From Glandiceps talaboti (lineage: Eukaryota; Hemichordata; Enteropneusta; Spengelidae), in contig NC_135559.1 in NCBI RefSeq assembly GCF_964340395.1, positions 2,926,501 through 2,990,500 on the forward strand: DNA of 64,000 bases, given 5' to 3'. The notes below the pieces were generated by a model. The model was not told the origin of the DNA. It was given only the letters and a program-made list of their open reading frames with translations, and made no database searches. Position 1 is the stretch's first letter. Each line of letters opens with the position of its first letter. Below, piece after piece: positions 34,200-46,198 of this stretch. The position numbers were made by a program, and so were the translations under genes.

Positions 34200-35540
34200 T
34201 GTTACATCCTTACTTACATCGTATACACAAACAGTGAAAGTGTACTTTAATTGGCCATATGCATGAGAGTGGGTAGTCGTTTTGGACTTTTAATTAGTAA
34301 AACAACGATTTATTGTTTTTCTACTTGAAAAAAAAAACAATGTCAAACAGCATGGCCTGAGTACTTGTATGTCACATGATAATTGCGAAAAATGAATAAA
34401 TGTGTATAAAAATATATCGATAATAAAAGAGTTTGTTATTGTAAGTTATTCTACGTAAGCAAGTGATTTGCAAAGTGAGTAAACACATAATTACTACACC
34501 AGTATGTGCATGCTTATGTTGCCTCCCATTATATTGAAACATCATCATTCATAAATAGTTTTGTTTACTTGTGTTTATTATATTGACTATCAGCAAGTAA
34601 GGAAGAAACATGCAATTATGCAAATTACCTATTGATATGCATACTACACTAACAAAATCAATACAACTACAACCTGTTGCAATATTTGTGTACCAAGTCA
34701 TATACATTGTGAAACATGCATTCTGTGGGAAATCAAATCCTAGTTTGGCTTCCTAAAAGGTATAAAACCCAGTGAATTCTCATGTTTTACTTTCTTCATT
34801 CATTATAATTTGACAAAATAGTCGTCTACCTTCCGATTGCTCTTCATACCAATTAGCATAGCTTGGATCAATGATGGTCATTTTGATCAAGCCTATACTT
34901 CAAATAAGATAAATTATAGGGTTAGCTTTTAGTGTGGGGTTACAGAAGATTAATAGTGTATTTTGAATAGTCTGGTGTGGAGACTCTGGGACACATTTAT
35001 ATTTAGTTATGGAGCAAAATAACAATTTCACTATTTGTGGTGTAGTACAACTAAAATATAAAGTTCAATGTGTTGTGAACAATACTAAATAAGACCATCC
35101 TTAGAAAATGTATCTGTGTTTGCGTGTGGTTGTTTTTCGTACAGCTTTCTCTGGAAAATGAAAACGGTAATTTGAGAGTTACTTTCCCAGATATACATTG
35201 ATAACCTGTTTACATGTCAAACAAAATTTAACATGTTTTGGCACGCAGTTCATACTATTTACAGCTGTATTCTTGCTAATTTTAAACCTACCTCGGAAAC
35301 CTACAGAATGTACCCCTTATAGATGAATTGATAACGATCACTTATTGTTATGTCCGTCCACATCGTCGAGGCCCCCTAACAATGTATAAAATCTAACACA
35401 ATCCCGTAATTTGAGATGTAGATCGATTATGATTCTTTTTTATGCATTTCTTTTAGCAAGTAAGCTAGGCATTCTTTTTAATGGGCATATTTGTATAGAA
35501 ATCGCATTGAAGAGAAGTCATTTTAACCATCGAGATATAA
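34200..35540. other. Intergenic AT-rich sequence; nothing recognised
   Basis: No open frame with homology, tandem array or clear inverted repeat was seen between the UPF3 3' end and the 5' region of the C1q-like gene. Confidence 0.5.
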
Positions 35541-36147
35541 ACTGGTGACTGAAAGTCAAACAGAGGTAAGAAAAGTTTTGTCCAAAATTCTAGTCATTGA
35601 TTTTCAATCATATAGTGATTCACTTGTCACATGATGTGACCTGATCTGAGATCATTTCCTTGGCAACATAAACCCTTTCTATATATTCTTGTTCAGGAAG
35701 ATTAGTTCCAGAGGCGAACTCTTCCTTAAAGGGGAATATAGACGGGGTTGATTTCGCCTCAGCTGCTTTAGTTGATGTCCAGTACTAGTGAGTCACAGAA
35801 AGTCACTTTCCTCACCTCTACATCTCCTGTCTCTGCTTTTCTCTAAATTTCTTGTCAGTTTCTATTGATATTTTAGTTTGCGTTTTAACGTCTGTGATAA
35901 ATAGCAAATATTGTTGCAACTCATCATCCGCAGTACACAATTAACACGTTTTACATTATAAGACATAACACAAACACGACATCATTGAACTTTCAATTTC
36001 GCTGTAAAATTCAGGTAGATTGGTCCAAGCTTTATCATAGACACATATTCGTCTTTTCGATAATTAAAGCTTAGCTCAATAACGTTTTTTTTTCTTTTTG
36101 CATCGTTTTGTAGATAAACCTGTTCAAGTCCAAACAAAAATAAAACC
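35541..36147 (+). other. Probable 5' UTR intron of the C1q-like gene
   Basis: A donor-like CAAACAGAG|GTAAGA at 35566 and a pyrimidine-rich acceptor ending TTTTGTAG at 36113 could bracket a 5' UTR intron of about 550 bp. The remaining UTR would be 36114-36147. The 5' end of the first exon is not determined. Inference from splice motifs only. Confidence 0.45.
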
Positions 36148-36774
36148 ATGCTTCAATACATCAGTATTGTTTGCCTTTTCCTAGTGGGGTTCGGACAGCA
36201 TTCACATGCCAGACCATGGTTCACTGCTTTCTCCGTAGCTCGTGAAACCCCGTTCGGGCCTTTGCCTGAACCCACTGCTCTTCCCTTTGAAGTTGAATAT
36301 ACCAATATCAATGGTTGTTTTGACCTGGCGACGGGAATTTTCACAGCTCCATATAGTGGTCATTACCACTTCAACTACAACATGTACAAGAGTAAGGAAA
36401 ACTCAATGGGTCCAAAAGCTAAATTGGTTGTCAAGAGTGACATGAAAGTGCCAGCAGACGATCAATTTGACACCGCTTCTAACAGTCTGGTTTATCCAAT
36501 GAAAGCCGGAGATCAATTTGACACCGTTTCTAACAGTCTGGTTTATCCAATGAAAGCCGGAGATCAATTGGACACCGCTTCTAACAGTCTGGTTTATCCA
36601 ATGAAAGCCGGAGATCAAACTTGGGACACCGCTTCGAACAGTCTGGTTCATCCAATGAAAGCCGGAGATCAAGCTTGGTTACATTTCGCCGAAAACAGAG
36701 AGGTATCCGCCTCTGAACTGCACGAGACAACCTTCCATGGTTTCCTGATTTCTGAAGAGGAGTTTGAAGAGTGA
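36148..36774 (+). CDS. Secreted C1q-domain protein with internal repeat expansion
   Basis: A single open coding exon of 208 aa. Residues 1-21 are a signal peptide. Residues 25-203 are a C1q domain with FTAFSVARETPFG, FEVEYTNINGCFDLATG, IFTAPYSGHYHFNY, then GDQAWLHF and FHGFLIS near the end, all in C1q order. There is no collagen stretch, so this is a globular 'C1q-like' secreted protein, a class greatly expanded in invertebrates and often linked to recognition or immunity. Unusual: residues 105-173 are four tandem copies of a 17/18-residue unit, DQFDTASNSLVYPMKAG. One copy is the family's normal segment before the GDxxW strand. Without the extra three the domain would have ordinary size. Specific function unknown. 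Confidence 0.85.
   Translation: MLQYISIVCLFLVGFGQHSHARPWFTAFSVARETPFGPLPEPTALPFEVEYTNINGCFDLATGIFTAPYSGHYHFNYNMYKSKENSMGPKAKLVVKSDMKVPADDQFDTASNSLVYPMKAGDQFDTVSNSLVYPMKAGDQLDTASNSLVYPMKAGDQTWDTASNSLVHPMKAGDQAWLHFAENREVSASELHETTFHGFLISEEEFEE
36460..36666 (+). repeat. Coding minisatellite, 51-bp unit x4, inside the C1q domain
   Basis: Three 51-bp units and one 54-bp unit (an added codon gives QTWD). The units differ at only a few bases and the reading frame is kept throughout. Confidence 0.95.
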
Positions 36775-37201
36775 ATTGCTGATAATTCAAAGCACCCATC
36801 ATGGTCAAGCTTGGTGCTGTAGCTTTAGGACCACTGAATAGCATGTTGTTCGTAAACTGTTACTAATAATAGTATCTTTCAGAATCAAGAGTTTTCTGTC
36901 CTTCTATAATGGCCTGTATAAAGTAAAATATGCTGCCCCGACGATATTAACTCGATAACAATAATGTTATCCAGTATAGTTCAAGTATATTGCATGTCAT
37001 GAGTGAGTGAGTAATGTACAAGTACTGAGTATTTTATTTGAAAACTTGCACATGTATTTGGTAGTGTTGAAACCTGAATTATCATGTTCGTTTTGTGGAA
37101 TGCAAACTCGTTTTTGTTTTCTACTTTTGTGGTTGTGTTTTGATATTAATGATTTAAGTACTTTGGCAATGTACAGACCATTTCAGAATGAATCATACAT
37201 A

Positions 37202-37207
37202 AATAAA
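37202..37207 (+). terminator. Candidate polyadenylation signal of the C1q-like gene
   Basis: AATAAA about 430 bp after the C1q-like stop codon. Hexamer match only. Confidence 0.35.
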
Positions 37208-37315
37208 ATATTACAGCATAATACTAGTGTGTTTTGAACTGTTATCATTGTAACCACAGACTTACTTGACACTGTTCTAACTGGGTGTACGTGTATGTCT
37301 GTAATGAAAGACAAG

Positions 37316-37602
37316 TGATAACAGTTGTACGTTATTGGATGGTTATTGCAATATTGGTTGGTACGTACGTTACCAGTTGTTGGTATCGATTGGTTGGTAC
37401 CGTTGCATCGGTCGAGTACCATGTTATCGGTGGTTACTCTGTTTTCGGTTGGTTACTACTTTATCGATCGGTTACTACGTTATCGGTCGGTTACTCTGTT
37501 ATCAGTCGGTAACTACGTTATCTGTGTGTTACTACGTTATCGGTCGGTTACTACGTTATCGGTGTGTTATTACATTATTAGTTCGATACTACGTTATCGC
37601 TG
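37316..37602. repeat. Degenerate tandem repeat, about 19-20 bp unit
   Basis: Variants of GTTACTACGTTATCGGTCG recur about 13 times. The regular spacing keeps three plus-strand frames open as tyrosine/valine-rich pseudo-proteins. Confidence 0.85.
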
Positions 37603-38607
37603 GCCATTCTTTCTAATTATGGTTTCTTTCTCTTGCTGTACATTTGAAGTGTATATATCATTCTATCGTATTCCACTAAAACAATAATCACATAGATACA
37701 ACCCCATACGTACATATTTATCTTTTATAACCCTATATGATTGGAACACTCAGTATTACTTAGTACAATGCAAATTTGTGATCAGAAAACGCTGTTTCCG
37801 GGTATGAAATAATACCAATCAAGATTATTCGTATATGAATGAATCTTAACCAATATAGGTTGGGTTCAGAATTTACGGCCGGTGGTAGGGGTGGGGAGAA
37901 ATTATTTTGGTAAAAAAAATTCGCAGACCCCGCCCCCCCCTTCGCGCTCTCAAAAAAAATCAGGCCCTTTCAGACCATCACAATTTTCATGGCCCCTTCT
38001 TTGAACTCTCAATTTTTGTCATGCCCCCCCCCCCCCCCCGCCGTCGCCGTAAATTCTGACCCATCCATTCATCCCGCAAAGTACTCACAACAGGCGACGA
38101 ACATAATATCAACTCATCTATTGGGGATTTGCTCATTTAAATGTTCTCTTTACTAATATCGCTATCAAAATTAGCGGCGATAGGGAACGAATTAGAAATC
38201 ATTTTAAAACCATACTGTCACTGTGTATTTACACTTCGATATACCCAGACTGTACTGCTGCAAGTGATCGGAAGAAGTGCGCCACCAACGGAAAGTCTTG
38301 GTAACCGAGAGACATAGCTCACATCAGAGAGGAGGCTACTCTGGCTCACATATAATTTTTCTACTATAAGGCAAACATAAAATAAAAAAATGTTTGTTTC
38401 CGATAACATGCATGGCTTCAGAAATTAGAGTAGGTAGGTCGAAATTTAATTTTAATTTTATGTAGTTTATTTTTTCTATTTTATTTTATTTTCTAAGTAT
38501 TTATCTATATATGTATATACTGGCCTGTACACTATTGAAATAATATTCTACGTTATATACTAGCTATACAATATAGCTAGTATATATATGCATATATATA
38601 ATATAAT

Positions 38608-38668
38608 GTCGTGCAGTAAGGTCGTATCTGCCTGTACAATTGCGTAGCAGATACGACACACTGCACTA
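38608..38668. repeat. Foldback hairpin
   Basis: GTGCAGTAAGGTCGTATCTG pairs with CAGATACGACACACTGCAC around about 20 bp, with a small bulge. Flanked on the left by AT-alternating DNA. Confidence 0.75.
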
Positions 38669-38685
38669 ACGCGACGAGTATGTAT

Positions 38686-38689
<4 letters not shown>

Positions 38690-38748
<59 letters not shown>

Positions 38749-38750
38749 GC
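38690..38750. repeat. (AC)n(AT)n microsatellite
   Basis: About 22 AC units followed by (AT)6. Confidence 0.95.
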
Positions 38751-39742
38751 CCGTATATACATATATACATGTATAGCGTTATCCATTACCCATGCATATT
38801 TTGTGTGTTTGCGCTTTGTTTATTTCTTTGATTATTTATCTATTTATTTATTTGTAACACGGTTTACTGCTCAGTGTGTTACATCGGTATTTATCGTCGT
38901 ACCTCCTGGCCCTCGAAGTTTGTTTCGAGGAGGCACACAAGCAGCGCAGTTGAATTGACTTGTCTACAGCGTGCCCAGCCATCCTTTGAACGAACAACTA
39001 TGCTCACTTAGTGTACAACGAACCGTGACTTTTCTGATGGTGGACTTTCTCAAAGTGTTTGTGTGATAGACTATATCGACAGAAATAAATGACTTTCGTT
39101 CACAAGAATGATTGATCGTTCAAATTGTGAATTGGTACAGTACCAAAGAAAGTCATTGTGATTCTCAGTTGGCAACACTTCTTGTTATCAGTCAACAATA
39201 GCTACCATAAATCAATGCAGTTTTAAAAAGAGGGGAAACCCACTTTTAAAATCACTCAGCATTTACTGTATATGCGAGCATAGATTACTCGTCTACGCAT
39301 CAACTTTTGCAAGAAGCATGATTTAGAAAACTATACTTCTTTATATTATTTTCTTATCTAATTTACAAAGTTAACAGGGAGGAGTCACATATCCCGCACA
39401 GAATTTCGCCATCTTAACTTTTACATGTAATTTTTAGCCACCCCATGACTTTTATGCATAGTCCAGACATGGCAACAAGGAGTGTTTTGACGACAGTGCT
39501 TATACATAACAGTAACTGTAGTAAATCAAAGTGGCAGTTGAATGCGATGTTCATAGATTCAGAAACACTCGGTAATAGTTGCATAAATCATAGGCGGCAA
39601 TACACAATGGAAGTTTATGCCTTTGTAGCTAAAACTCACCAAGTATTAAAGCCACGCTTTCTTATCGAGCCAAATAACGCCGACTGCGTAGTGTAAAAGT
39701 AAAACACAATGTAGTCTACTAGTAGTCGCAATTTAAGTATAC

Positions 39743-39825
39743 CATCGTCGCAAACCACGGCCTGTTTTACGGCAACGTTCTTAACGAGCCTCCCACAGAA
39801 ATAATAACTCTGGCTTGCGATAATG
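39743..39825 (-). mobile_element. Small MITE (CATTCTCGCAAACC family), copy 1
   Basis: In reverse complement it runs from CATTATCGCAAGCCAGAG to CGTGGTTTGCGACGATG. It shares the order of blocks with the copies at 45678-45778, 52559-52656 and 56469-56704. Confidence 0.65.
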
Positions 39826-41430
39826 AAGTATACACGAACTATGATAACCATAGTGAGTTTTTGTTTTTGTTTAGGAATGTCTATAAATTTATTGTCAACA
39901 TTAACGCGATGCACCTACACCTACTGTGGCCATTAACCCGAGGACGAACCTCTACTGGGTACTTTATTCACGTTAACAATACATACATTTATTTGAATAC
40001 TAGCTAGTAACCTCACGCATCGGGGTCTATTACATTCATTAAAAGGGGTCGTCTCTTTCGTAAAAGACGATAAAACTCGTCTTTTCTGTTTTCTTTCTAT
40101 ACAAACCAAAGCTATTCATTTTTGTCGTTAATCTTATTCCTTTATTGAATGTTTACGCAGTGTCTAATATTTCCTTGCCAAGAAAACCTCATTTGTCAAT
40201 TGTCTCTTTAAAGGGGAATAGTCAGTAATGTTCTTTCTATCATAATTTAGTATTCGGCCATCAAACGACTGCAAAGATCACTTTACACAGTGAAAAATGT
40301 ACTCACAAAGATAGCCCAATTTTATCAGAAATGACGCATTCTGCATGTAATGTTATTTTTGGAGCAGCAAAATTACGTTACTGTAACATGAACACTTTTT
40401 ATGTGAATAACAGTTAGCTAGGAAAGACCCGGATAATTCCGTTAAAATTTGAGACTCCCGATATGTGCTTTTCACAAATGTTTGTGAAGAATCGATGAGT
40501 TATGAACAAGATTCTGAGTAAATATCCAAGTGTTTCGTCCTTCAGACGACAGGAAAGTTTTTGTTCGGAACATGTTTCTACCGAATTACATTTGTTCATA
40601 GATTTAACTTCCTTCCAGTCCCAGCAGGTGGTTTTAGTCGTTTATTTATTAGTATGTTTTTGTACAGTAAAGATTTCTTTCCATTCCCCAAAATATCACC
40701 CGTGTACATCATTAGCTAATGTCGCTGTCATCCAAATTTTGAGTGAAAAACGAAGGTGCTTTTCATGTGTGTGTATTTTTTGTGTCTGTCATCCTATGAA
40801 TAATAGTGTAGTCATGTCCAGCCAGCATTCGTTGCAGTTCCATGTGAATCGATGTGAATTGGACGACAGCCTGAACTGCGGGTCGATTTGCGGGTCGTTC
40901 AAAAAGCGACCCGCAGTAGCCAACAACCCGCACAATAGTTACACACATAAAGCCACATTTATAAAGTATTGGACTAGTGGGAGAGAGTGTTTGGATGACA
41001 AGGAAATACTTTTCATGAAGGTTCGTTCTGTTTTATATAATCTGTGCATATTTATGCCAATAAAAGTGAACTAGTTCGAGACAGTTTTGGAAGTTAAAAA
41101 AAGTCTTTCTCGTACCCCTCCCTGTATAGCCAAGTTTCCTATTCATATAAGGTTAGTTCAGTTCCCTTTCGTGTGGACTCGAAGCATGATTCCTATGTTA
41201 TGCAGAGGTCAAACAGATCTAAAGGTGATTGAAGTCAAACTATAGAATGAACAAACGCCTTATGTGTTTCCATAGTGATGAATAAGAACGTGTTTGTCGC
41301 CACAGCATTTGTAGTGGTGTCGTCATCTTTAAAATATAAATCAAGTAATATCATCGCAGTGAAAGCTTACCGAAAAACAATTCGTTGTATGCGATCACGA
41401 GTTTTGAACAACGTAAATATTTTTTTCAAA

Positions 41431-43775
41431 ATGTGCGGCGATGGATGTTGTAATGGGCCTGGTAATCATGAACTGAAACGATTTGACGTGTTACGTACCC
41501 TAGCGTTGTCTTTGGTCGCCCTTGTAGCCGTAATATGTACAGGGTGGCGGATATACATAGAACGCAACTACCTGGTGGAGGATTTGTACTTTTACCTGTC
41601 ACTTATCCCGAGCGGTTTACTCTTCCTTGTGGTCTTACAACTTCTACTCACTTTTATCACTCCTTCAAAATGTCAATTATGTTGCTGTAATTGTAATAAT
41701 AAGTTCTACGGACTGTTTTCGTAAGTATACCGTTCTTTTTGTGATGTTTCGAAATTAACCAGAACTCAATTTTTAGCCCTCAGTCTTCAAATATTGGAGA
41801 CAATTCAAAACATTCGATTAACTGCCAATTTACGTTGGACTGTAGTTCGTTGACGATGCGTTTTATTGTAGATATCCAAGGTCGGCTTAATTATCTGGTT
41901 TAATTAGGTTAAATGAAAAAAAAACTATGCAAGGGATCTTAGAGAGACGGTTTACCATATTAATGGAGATTTCTTCATTGATTTAGACTTGTTTTTCTGT
42001 GTTTAAAAAAGAAGCGGACACTTTAGGACGTAATCGACAATTTATCTCTGAGAAAAACACGATTACATGTAAACCAATCAATTACTGTTACAGTAACGTC
42101 TTTATCCATTAAATTCCAAATTTCACTGCACCCCCCCCCCCTTTCATATTTTGTCAATACAAGTATATGTATCATGGATGCTACTAGATACGTGGCTATC
42201 ACCAACATTTTATGATAAATTTTAGTACATTCTTGCTGTTCATTGTATGTCCTTACATTGCACAGTTTTGTATTTTATATAACTCCTATCGTTATAAGGT
42301 CACGTGGGGCCGGCGGAATATTAGCTTCGGCCAATTCGTCTACACTCTGAATTGAATAGTTCGTGATTCGAAGAGGGGGAAGAGACTTTCAATCAATCCA
42401 TAGCTCAAAACAACATTCTATTGAAAGTATTGTCATTTCATCGCTTTGTCCTTTTCTGGGTATGAGGCTAGTCTATACACGTCTTCGCAGAAATGTGATC
42501 GTCGTTCAGCAAAACAAACTCCCTGCACTATAAGTGAAAGTCTAGTGGGACGACATTAAAAAATCAAATAACATTATTTTCTACATGTGGCAAAGAAAAA
42601 AAATCGCTACTTGACACATTTTATTTTGAAAATTGACACATAAACGGTTTAAAGCTAAAATAAGAATACTACTTTTGGTCTGAATGGCTTGCCATACTGA
42701 TGCATAACAGAAACGACAAAAATAACAATCAAGTTGTTGACATTTTTCCCCACAAAAATTGTCCCGTTGCTGTCCACTCTTCTGTGAGCATAGGATGCGT
42801 CCGAGTACAATAAATGCAAGTGCCTGCCCACGTTTTACGCCATATTCTCCGAATGATATATGCAGGCGATGTAGTTGGCCAGCCTTTTCAAACAATCAAT
42901 GGAATATGTAATCGTTTGTTTTCACCATTAGCATTAGTTTGACCCAGAAGTGCTATATACATTTCATAACTGTTCATGGTGACAGCAATTATCTCACCTT
43001 GATTTATCATACAATTTCTTTCCTCCCCTAGATGGTGTGACCCATTACTTTTCTTCGTCGTACAAGTGTCCATATGGGTACCATTTGTTGGTCTTGGTCG
43101 TGTTCAGGTAGCACATCGACTCTTGGAGGGAAATACATCTTTAGAAAATCCTCAGGAAGTGTACGATGAACGACTTGACCTTTTTGATAACGGTGATTGG
43201 CCTTGGTCACCACAGGAGTATAACTTGGTAAGAATGTACTTTAAATTACGGGTCTATAACAACTTTATGAATGTTGATTTTGGACATGAACATGTACCAT
43301 CCCTATAAAAACATGTCAAAAATGTTGTCAGACATGGAAAAAGGCACTAGTCCCAAAATCAATGGTTTAAAGAAATCAATTCCACCGCTGCCACCAGATT
43401 GAAAGTTTTAAAGGTATTGGTTATTTCCCAACAACTACTTCCGGAGTGAATTTGTGTGAAATTGGCACTGCATTTTTTAATCAATACCTGTGTTTGGATC
43501 ATTGATTGAGCTGAAGACCGGAAAATTAACTCCCAAACACTAAATGGGCACACTCCTGATATTGTCTGGACTGAGGTCAACAACTCCACAACATTATCCC
43601 TATTATCTGTTCCCGTTTTACTTTTGTGAGCTAGACCCACTGTGACATCTCACCCTACATCACACCTGACAATTGATTCACTACATGGTTGTCAGTAGTG
43701 ATTTAAATGACATGATTTGATATTACGACGTGGTACCTAACTCCAACATTAGCCCTAGCCCTAGCCTTAACCCTA

Positions 43776-43806
<31 letters not shown>

Positions 43807-44679
43807 CATACATACATACATACATACATACATACATACATACATACATACATACATACATACATACATACATACATACATACATACATACATACATACA
43901 TACATACATACATACATACATACATACATACATACATACATACATACATACATACATACATACATACATACATACATACATACATACATACATACATACA
44001 TACATACATACATACATACATGCCATCGCAATGTACCTATTCAACACATATTGTACTTTCGTCTCTGTATCTGTAGGACCTGATCTTCGTGCAGTCATCG
44101 TTTCTCATCCTTGTACTAATCCGTGCATTCTTACCGCGTGGGGGCGTCTTCTTCTCCGATATGATGAAAGGTGTTGCGTTCTGGATGTCAAGTGCACTGG
44201 ATCTGTTGGCGTTTCTCGATGACCTCAACAACGAAGTACTACCACATCCATACCTAGCATATGCCGTAGTCATTGCGGCATCGGTTGGCTGCGTCCAGTT
44301 CATGTCTATGTGTACCTTCATATACTATCCAATTATGTACCACGAAAACGATAAACAGGCCGACGAGAAGGCGGCCAGATATCGACTCTTTCTCACTATC
44401 ATTTATGCATTGATCACAGATATTCCGTTGACCTGTATCCGGGTCCTTATTCTGTACCATATTTACCTTCCACTGAAACATATCAGTGCCATTTATTTTT
44501 TCTTTATTGTCAAGAGTATCTTGTTCTCAATTGTTGGTGTTACCCTTGCTGTTGTTGAAGGTGTGAAGTGCACGAAAAGCAACTTGGAAGACCACACGAA
44601 AGTGACACCTGTGGAAACTGTATCTGTTGATATGATGGAAGATTCCACAGTTATGGAAGATATAGGTAGCAAATCTTAA
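41431..44679 (+). CDS. TMEM26: TMEM26-like multipass membrane protein, paralog 1
   Basis: Exons 41431-41720, 43032-43227 and 44077-44679 with GT-AG junctions and matching phases: 362 aa, close to vertebrate TMEM26 (about 368 from memory). A Cys-rich N-terminus (MCGDGCC) precedes about seven hydrophobic segments: RTLALSLVALVAVICTGW, a second ending LLLTF, WCDPLLFFVVQVSIWVPF, FLILVLIRAFLPRG, VAFWMSSALDLLAFLDDL, YAVVIAASVGCVQF, and a pair near the C-terminus. FLxLVLxRxxLPRG, the ALDxLxFxD region and YAVVIxxSxxxxQF follow the TMEM26 order. The biochemical role of TMEM26 is unknown. ATG 41431 is chosen over the in-frame ATG at 41275 because paralog 2 conserves MxGxGCC but not the upstream frame. 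TMEM121/CECR6 is the main alternative family. Confidence 0.8.
43778..44021. repeat. (ACAT)n microsatellite, about 61 units, in TMEM26-like 1 intron 2
   Basis: An uninterrupted tract of about 244 bp, ending about 55 bp before the exon 3 acceptor. The paralog intron lacks it. Long MYVC/IHTY frames are repeat artefacts. Confidence 0.98.
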
Positions 44680-46198
44680 ACTTGAAAGGAGCGTACATCG
44701 TTAAGTTGATTGCTACAACTCTTTAAATGACCCATTTTGCAGCAAATTTCTCAAAAATCATCTAGCTTTTTCCGATTTCTCTGACAGCTGAACATTTTAT
44801 AATTACATGTATATATTTAGTCAATAGTCATTCTACGTTGATACGAAAACGTCTCGTCACTTTGACGCCTCGGAGGCATTGAAAATATTACCATAAAGGC
44901 GCCCTGGATCCTTCCCCAAATCGTGATTCGTATGTATTATTGATGCCTAATTCTGGGGCTATTTACAAATGTCGTGTCTGACCTTGTTCCGCCCTTATGG
45001 CTGAACATAATTTATCGCCCGTTACAAAGGTAAAGTACGAGACAGTAGAGGTCACATGGTAGAGGAGAAACTCTTGAACAATTGAGACTTTAAGGCGTAC
45101 GTGCACGTTCAGGCAGGGCCGTCATCTCAGTCTAACTCCATAGTGACGAATCTAAGTTTGTTGGGTTTGAATTTATTAATAATAGTAAACATGAATTTAA
45201 AAAAAAACACATTTATATTACAGTATTGCTATACTATGTATTTTTGTAAGTTCGTATACGGTACCTCAACGTACAATGAGTGAAACTAGTGGCCAGCCGA
45301 CGGTGGTACAACACGAATTCATAGTAGTAGCTGTAGGACATATACACGGATAAGTAAACAAAGACAAACTATGAAGAAAGCGTGCTACTCATTCATTAGT
45401 GCTATGCCAAGTTATTTCAATTTATCAATCGAGATTTTTCTGTTAATTTAAACCTTTATTTCCACTGACAGCGAATTCTGAGAGCAAACACGACAACAAA
45501 TACCATTTGTAGTCACACGCGCGTTTTAGTTATTTTCTTTTAGTTTCTTTTTTTGAAAACCTGTTTAAGTTAATTTACTTTCTAAATCGCCTTTTATATA
45601 TTCAAAAGCTCTTGATTTTGTCATATAAAAAGTTCATTTGAGTTCATCTATTGTACTACGTAAGAACATGATTTTCACATCGTCGTAAACATTTACGGTA
45701 CCGTCAAAGTCCTGACGCACAGCCAAGAGGCATGATTCGTTGCTTCAGCAGAAATTTGTATTCTGGCTTACGAGAATGGACTTTCACTACCGGTTTCCAT
45801 CTTTTGTAAACTAACCTTATTAAGTTTTATAAACGTTTGGAAATCACTTTATATATCAAATGACGAAAGAGAAACGAGTAAAGTAGTTAGTTGTCTTGTA
45901 GTTAGTTGTGTAGCACCAGACAAAGTTCTTTCTTCTAAGTATCACCACTAGATGGCGTACATCAAATAATAAGTCGTAGTCTTTGCATGGTGTCCAAAAA
46001 AAAACCAATTATTCCTTTTTTATTTGTGCAAGCCAGTCACCCTGAAAAGCAAAATTGTTAACTATAAAACCAAACAACACTTAGTAAGGGAAAACGAGCA
46101 TGTGAATACTGTATATATGCTCTCGTTCCACCACGCAAACAATGAAATCCATTTGAATAAGTATAATGGTCTCTCATATATTAGTAACACCTAGCTAT
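44680..46198. other. Spacer between the duplicated blocks; no gene seen
   Basis: Contains the 3' flank of block A, a MITE at 45678-45778 and otherwise unremarkable AT-rich sequence. Confidence 0.5.
45678..45778 (-). mobile_element. Small MITE (CATTCTCGCAAACC family), copy 2
   Basis: In reverse complement it starts CATTCTCGTAAGCCAG and ends GTTTACGACGATG, 101 bp. Same block order as the other copies. Confidence 0.65.

Larger units (their letters stand above)
40036..45265 (+). repeat. Duplicated block A containing TMEM26-like gene 1
   Basis: Pairs with about 46199-53215. Similarity begins near AAACTCGTCT...ATACAAACCAAAGCTATTCAT (40074 and 46232). It continues through the upstream region (GACAGGAAAGTTTT, GAACAYGTTTCTACC), the gene, and a 3' flank ending near TTGAATTTA at about 45165-45265 and 53120-53215. 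Introns and flanks have diverged and carry different insertions; the exons are nearly identical. Confidence 0.85.

Noticed and set aside
36148-36774. Collagen-C1q or adiponectin-type protein
   Set aside because: No Gly-X-Y repeats between the signal peptide and the C1q domain.
39445-39696. 83-aa open frame
   Set aside because: No homology recognised, no splice or promoter context; likely chance.
40872-40921. GC-rich CTGCGGGTCG...CGACCCGCAG hairpin
   Set aside because: Short, single occurrence, in a non-coding duplicated upstream region; not enough to call an element.
40502-41074. 190-aa open frame upstream of TMEM26-like 1
   Set aside because: The homologous upstream region of block B (about 46800-47100) does not keep the frame, and the translation matches no family I recognise.
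41275-41430. 52-residue N-terminal extension of TMEM26-like 1
   Set aside because: The paralog conserves the DNA loosely but not the frame; conserved coding starts at MCGDGCC / MSGAGCC.
43745-43778. Telomere-like CCCTAGCCCTAGCCTTAACCC run
   Set aside because: Only about four imperfect hexamers beside a microsatellite; too short to call an interstitial telomere.
41431-44679. Assignment to TMEM121/CECR6
   Set aside because: FWxxALDxLxxLD and VSAIxF-like strings are shared with TMEM121, but the LVLxRxxLPRG, YAVVI...QF order and the total length fit TMEM26 better. Kept as the alternative.
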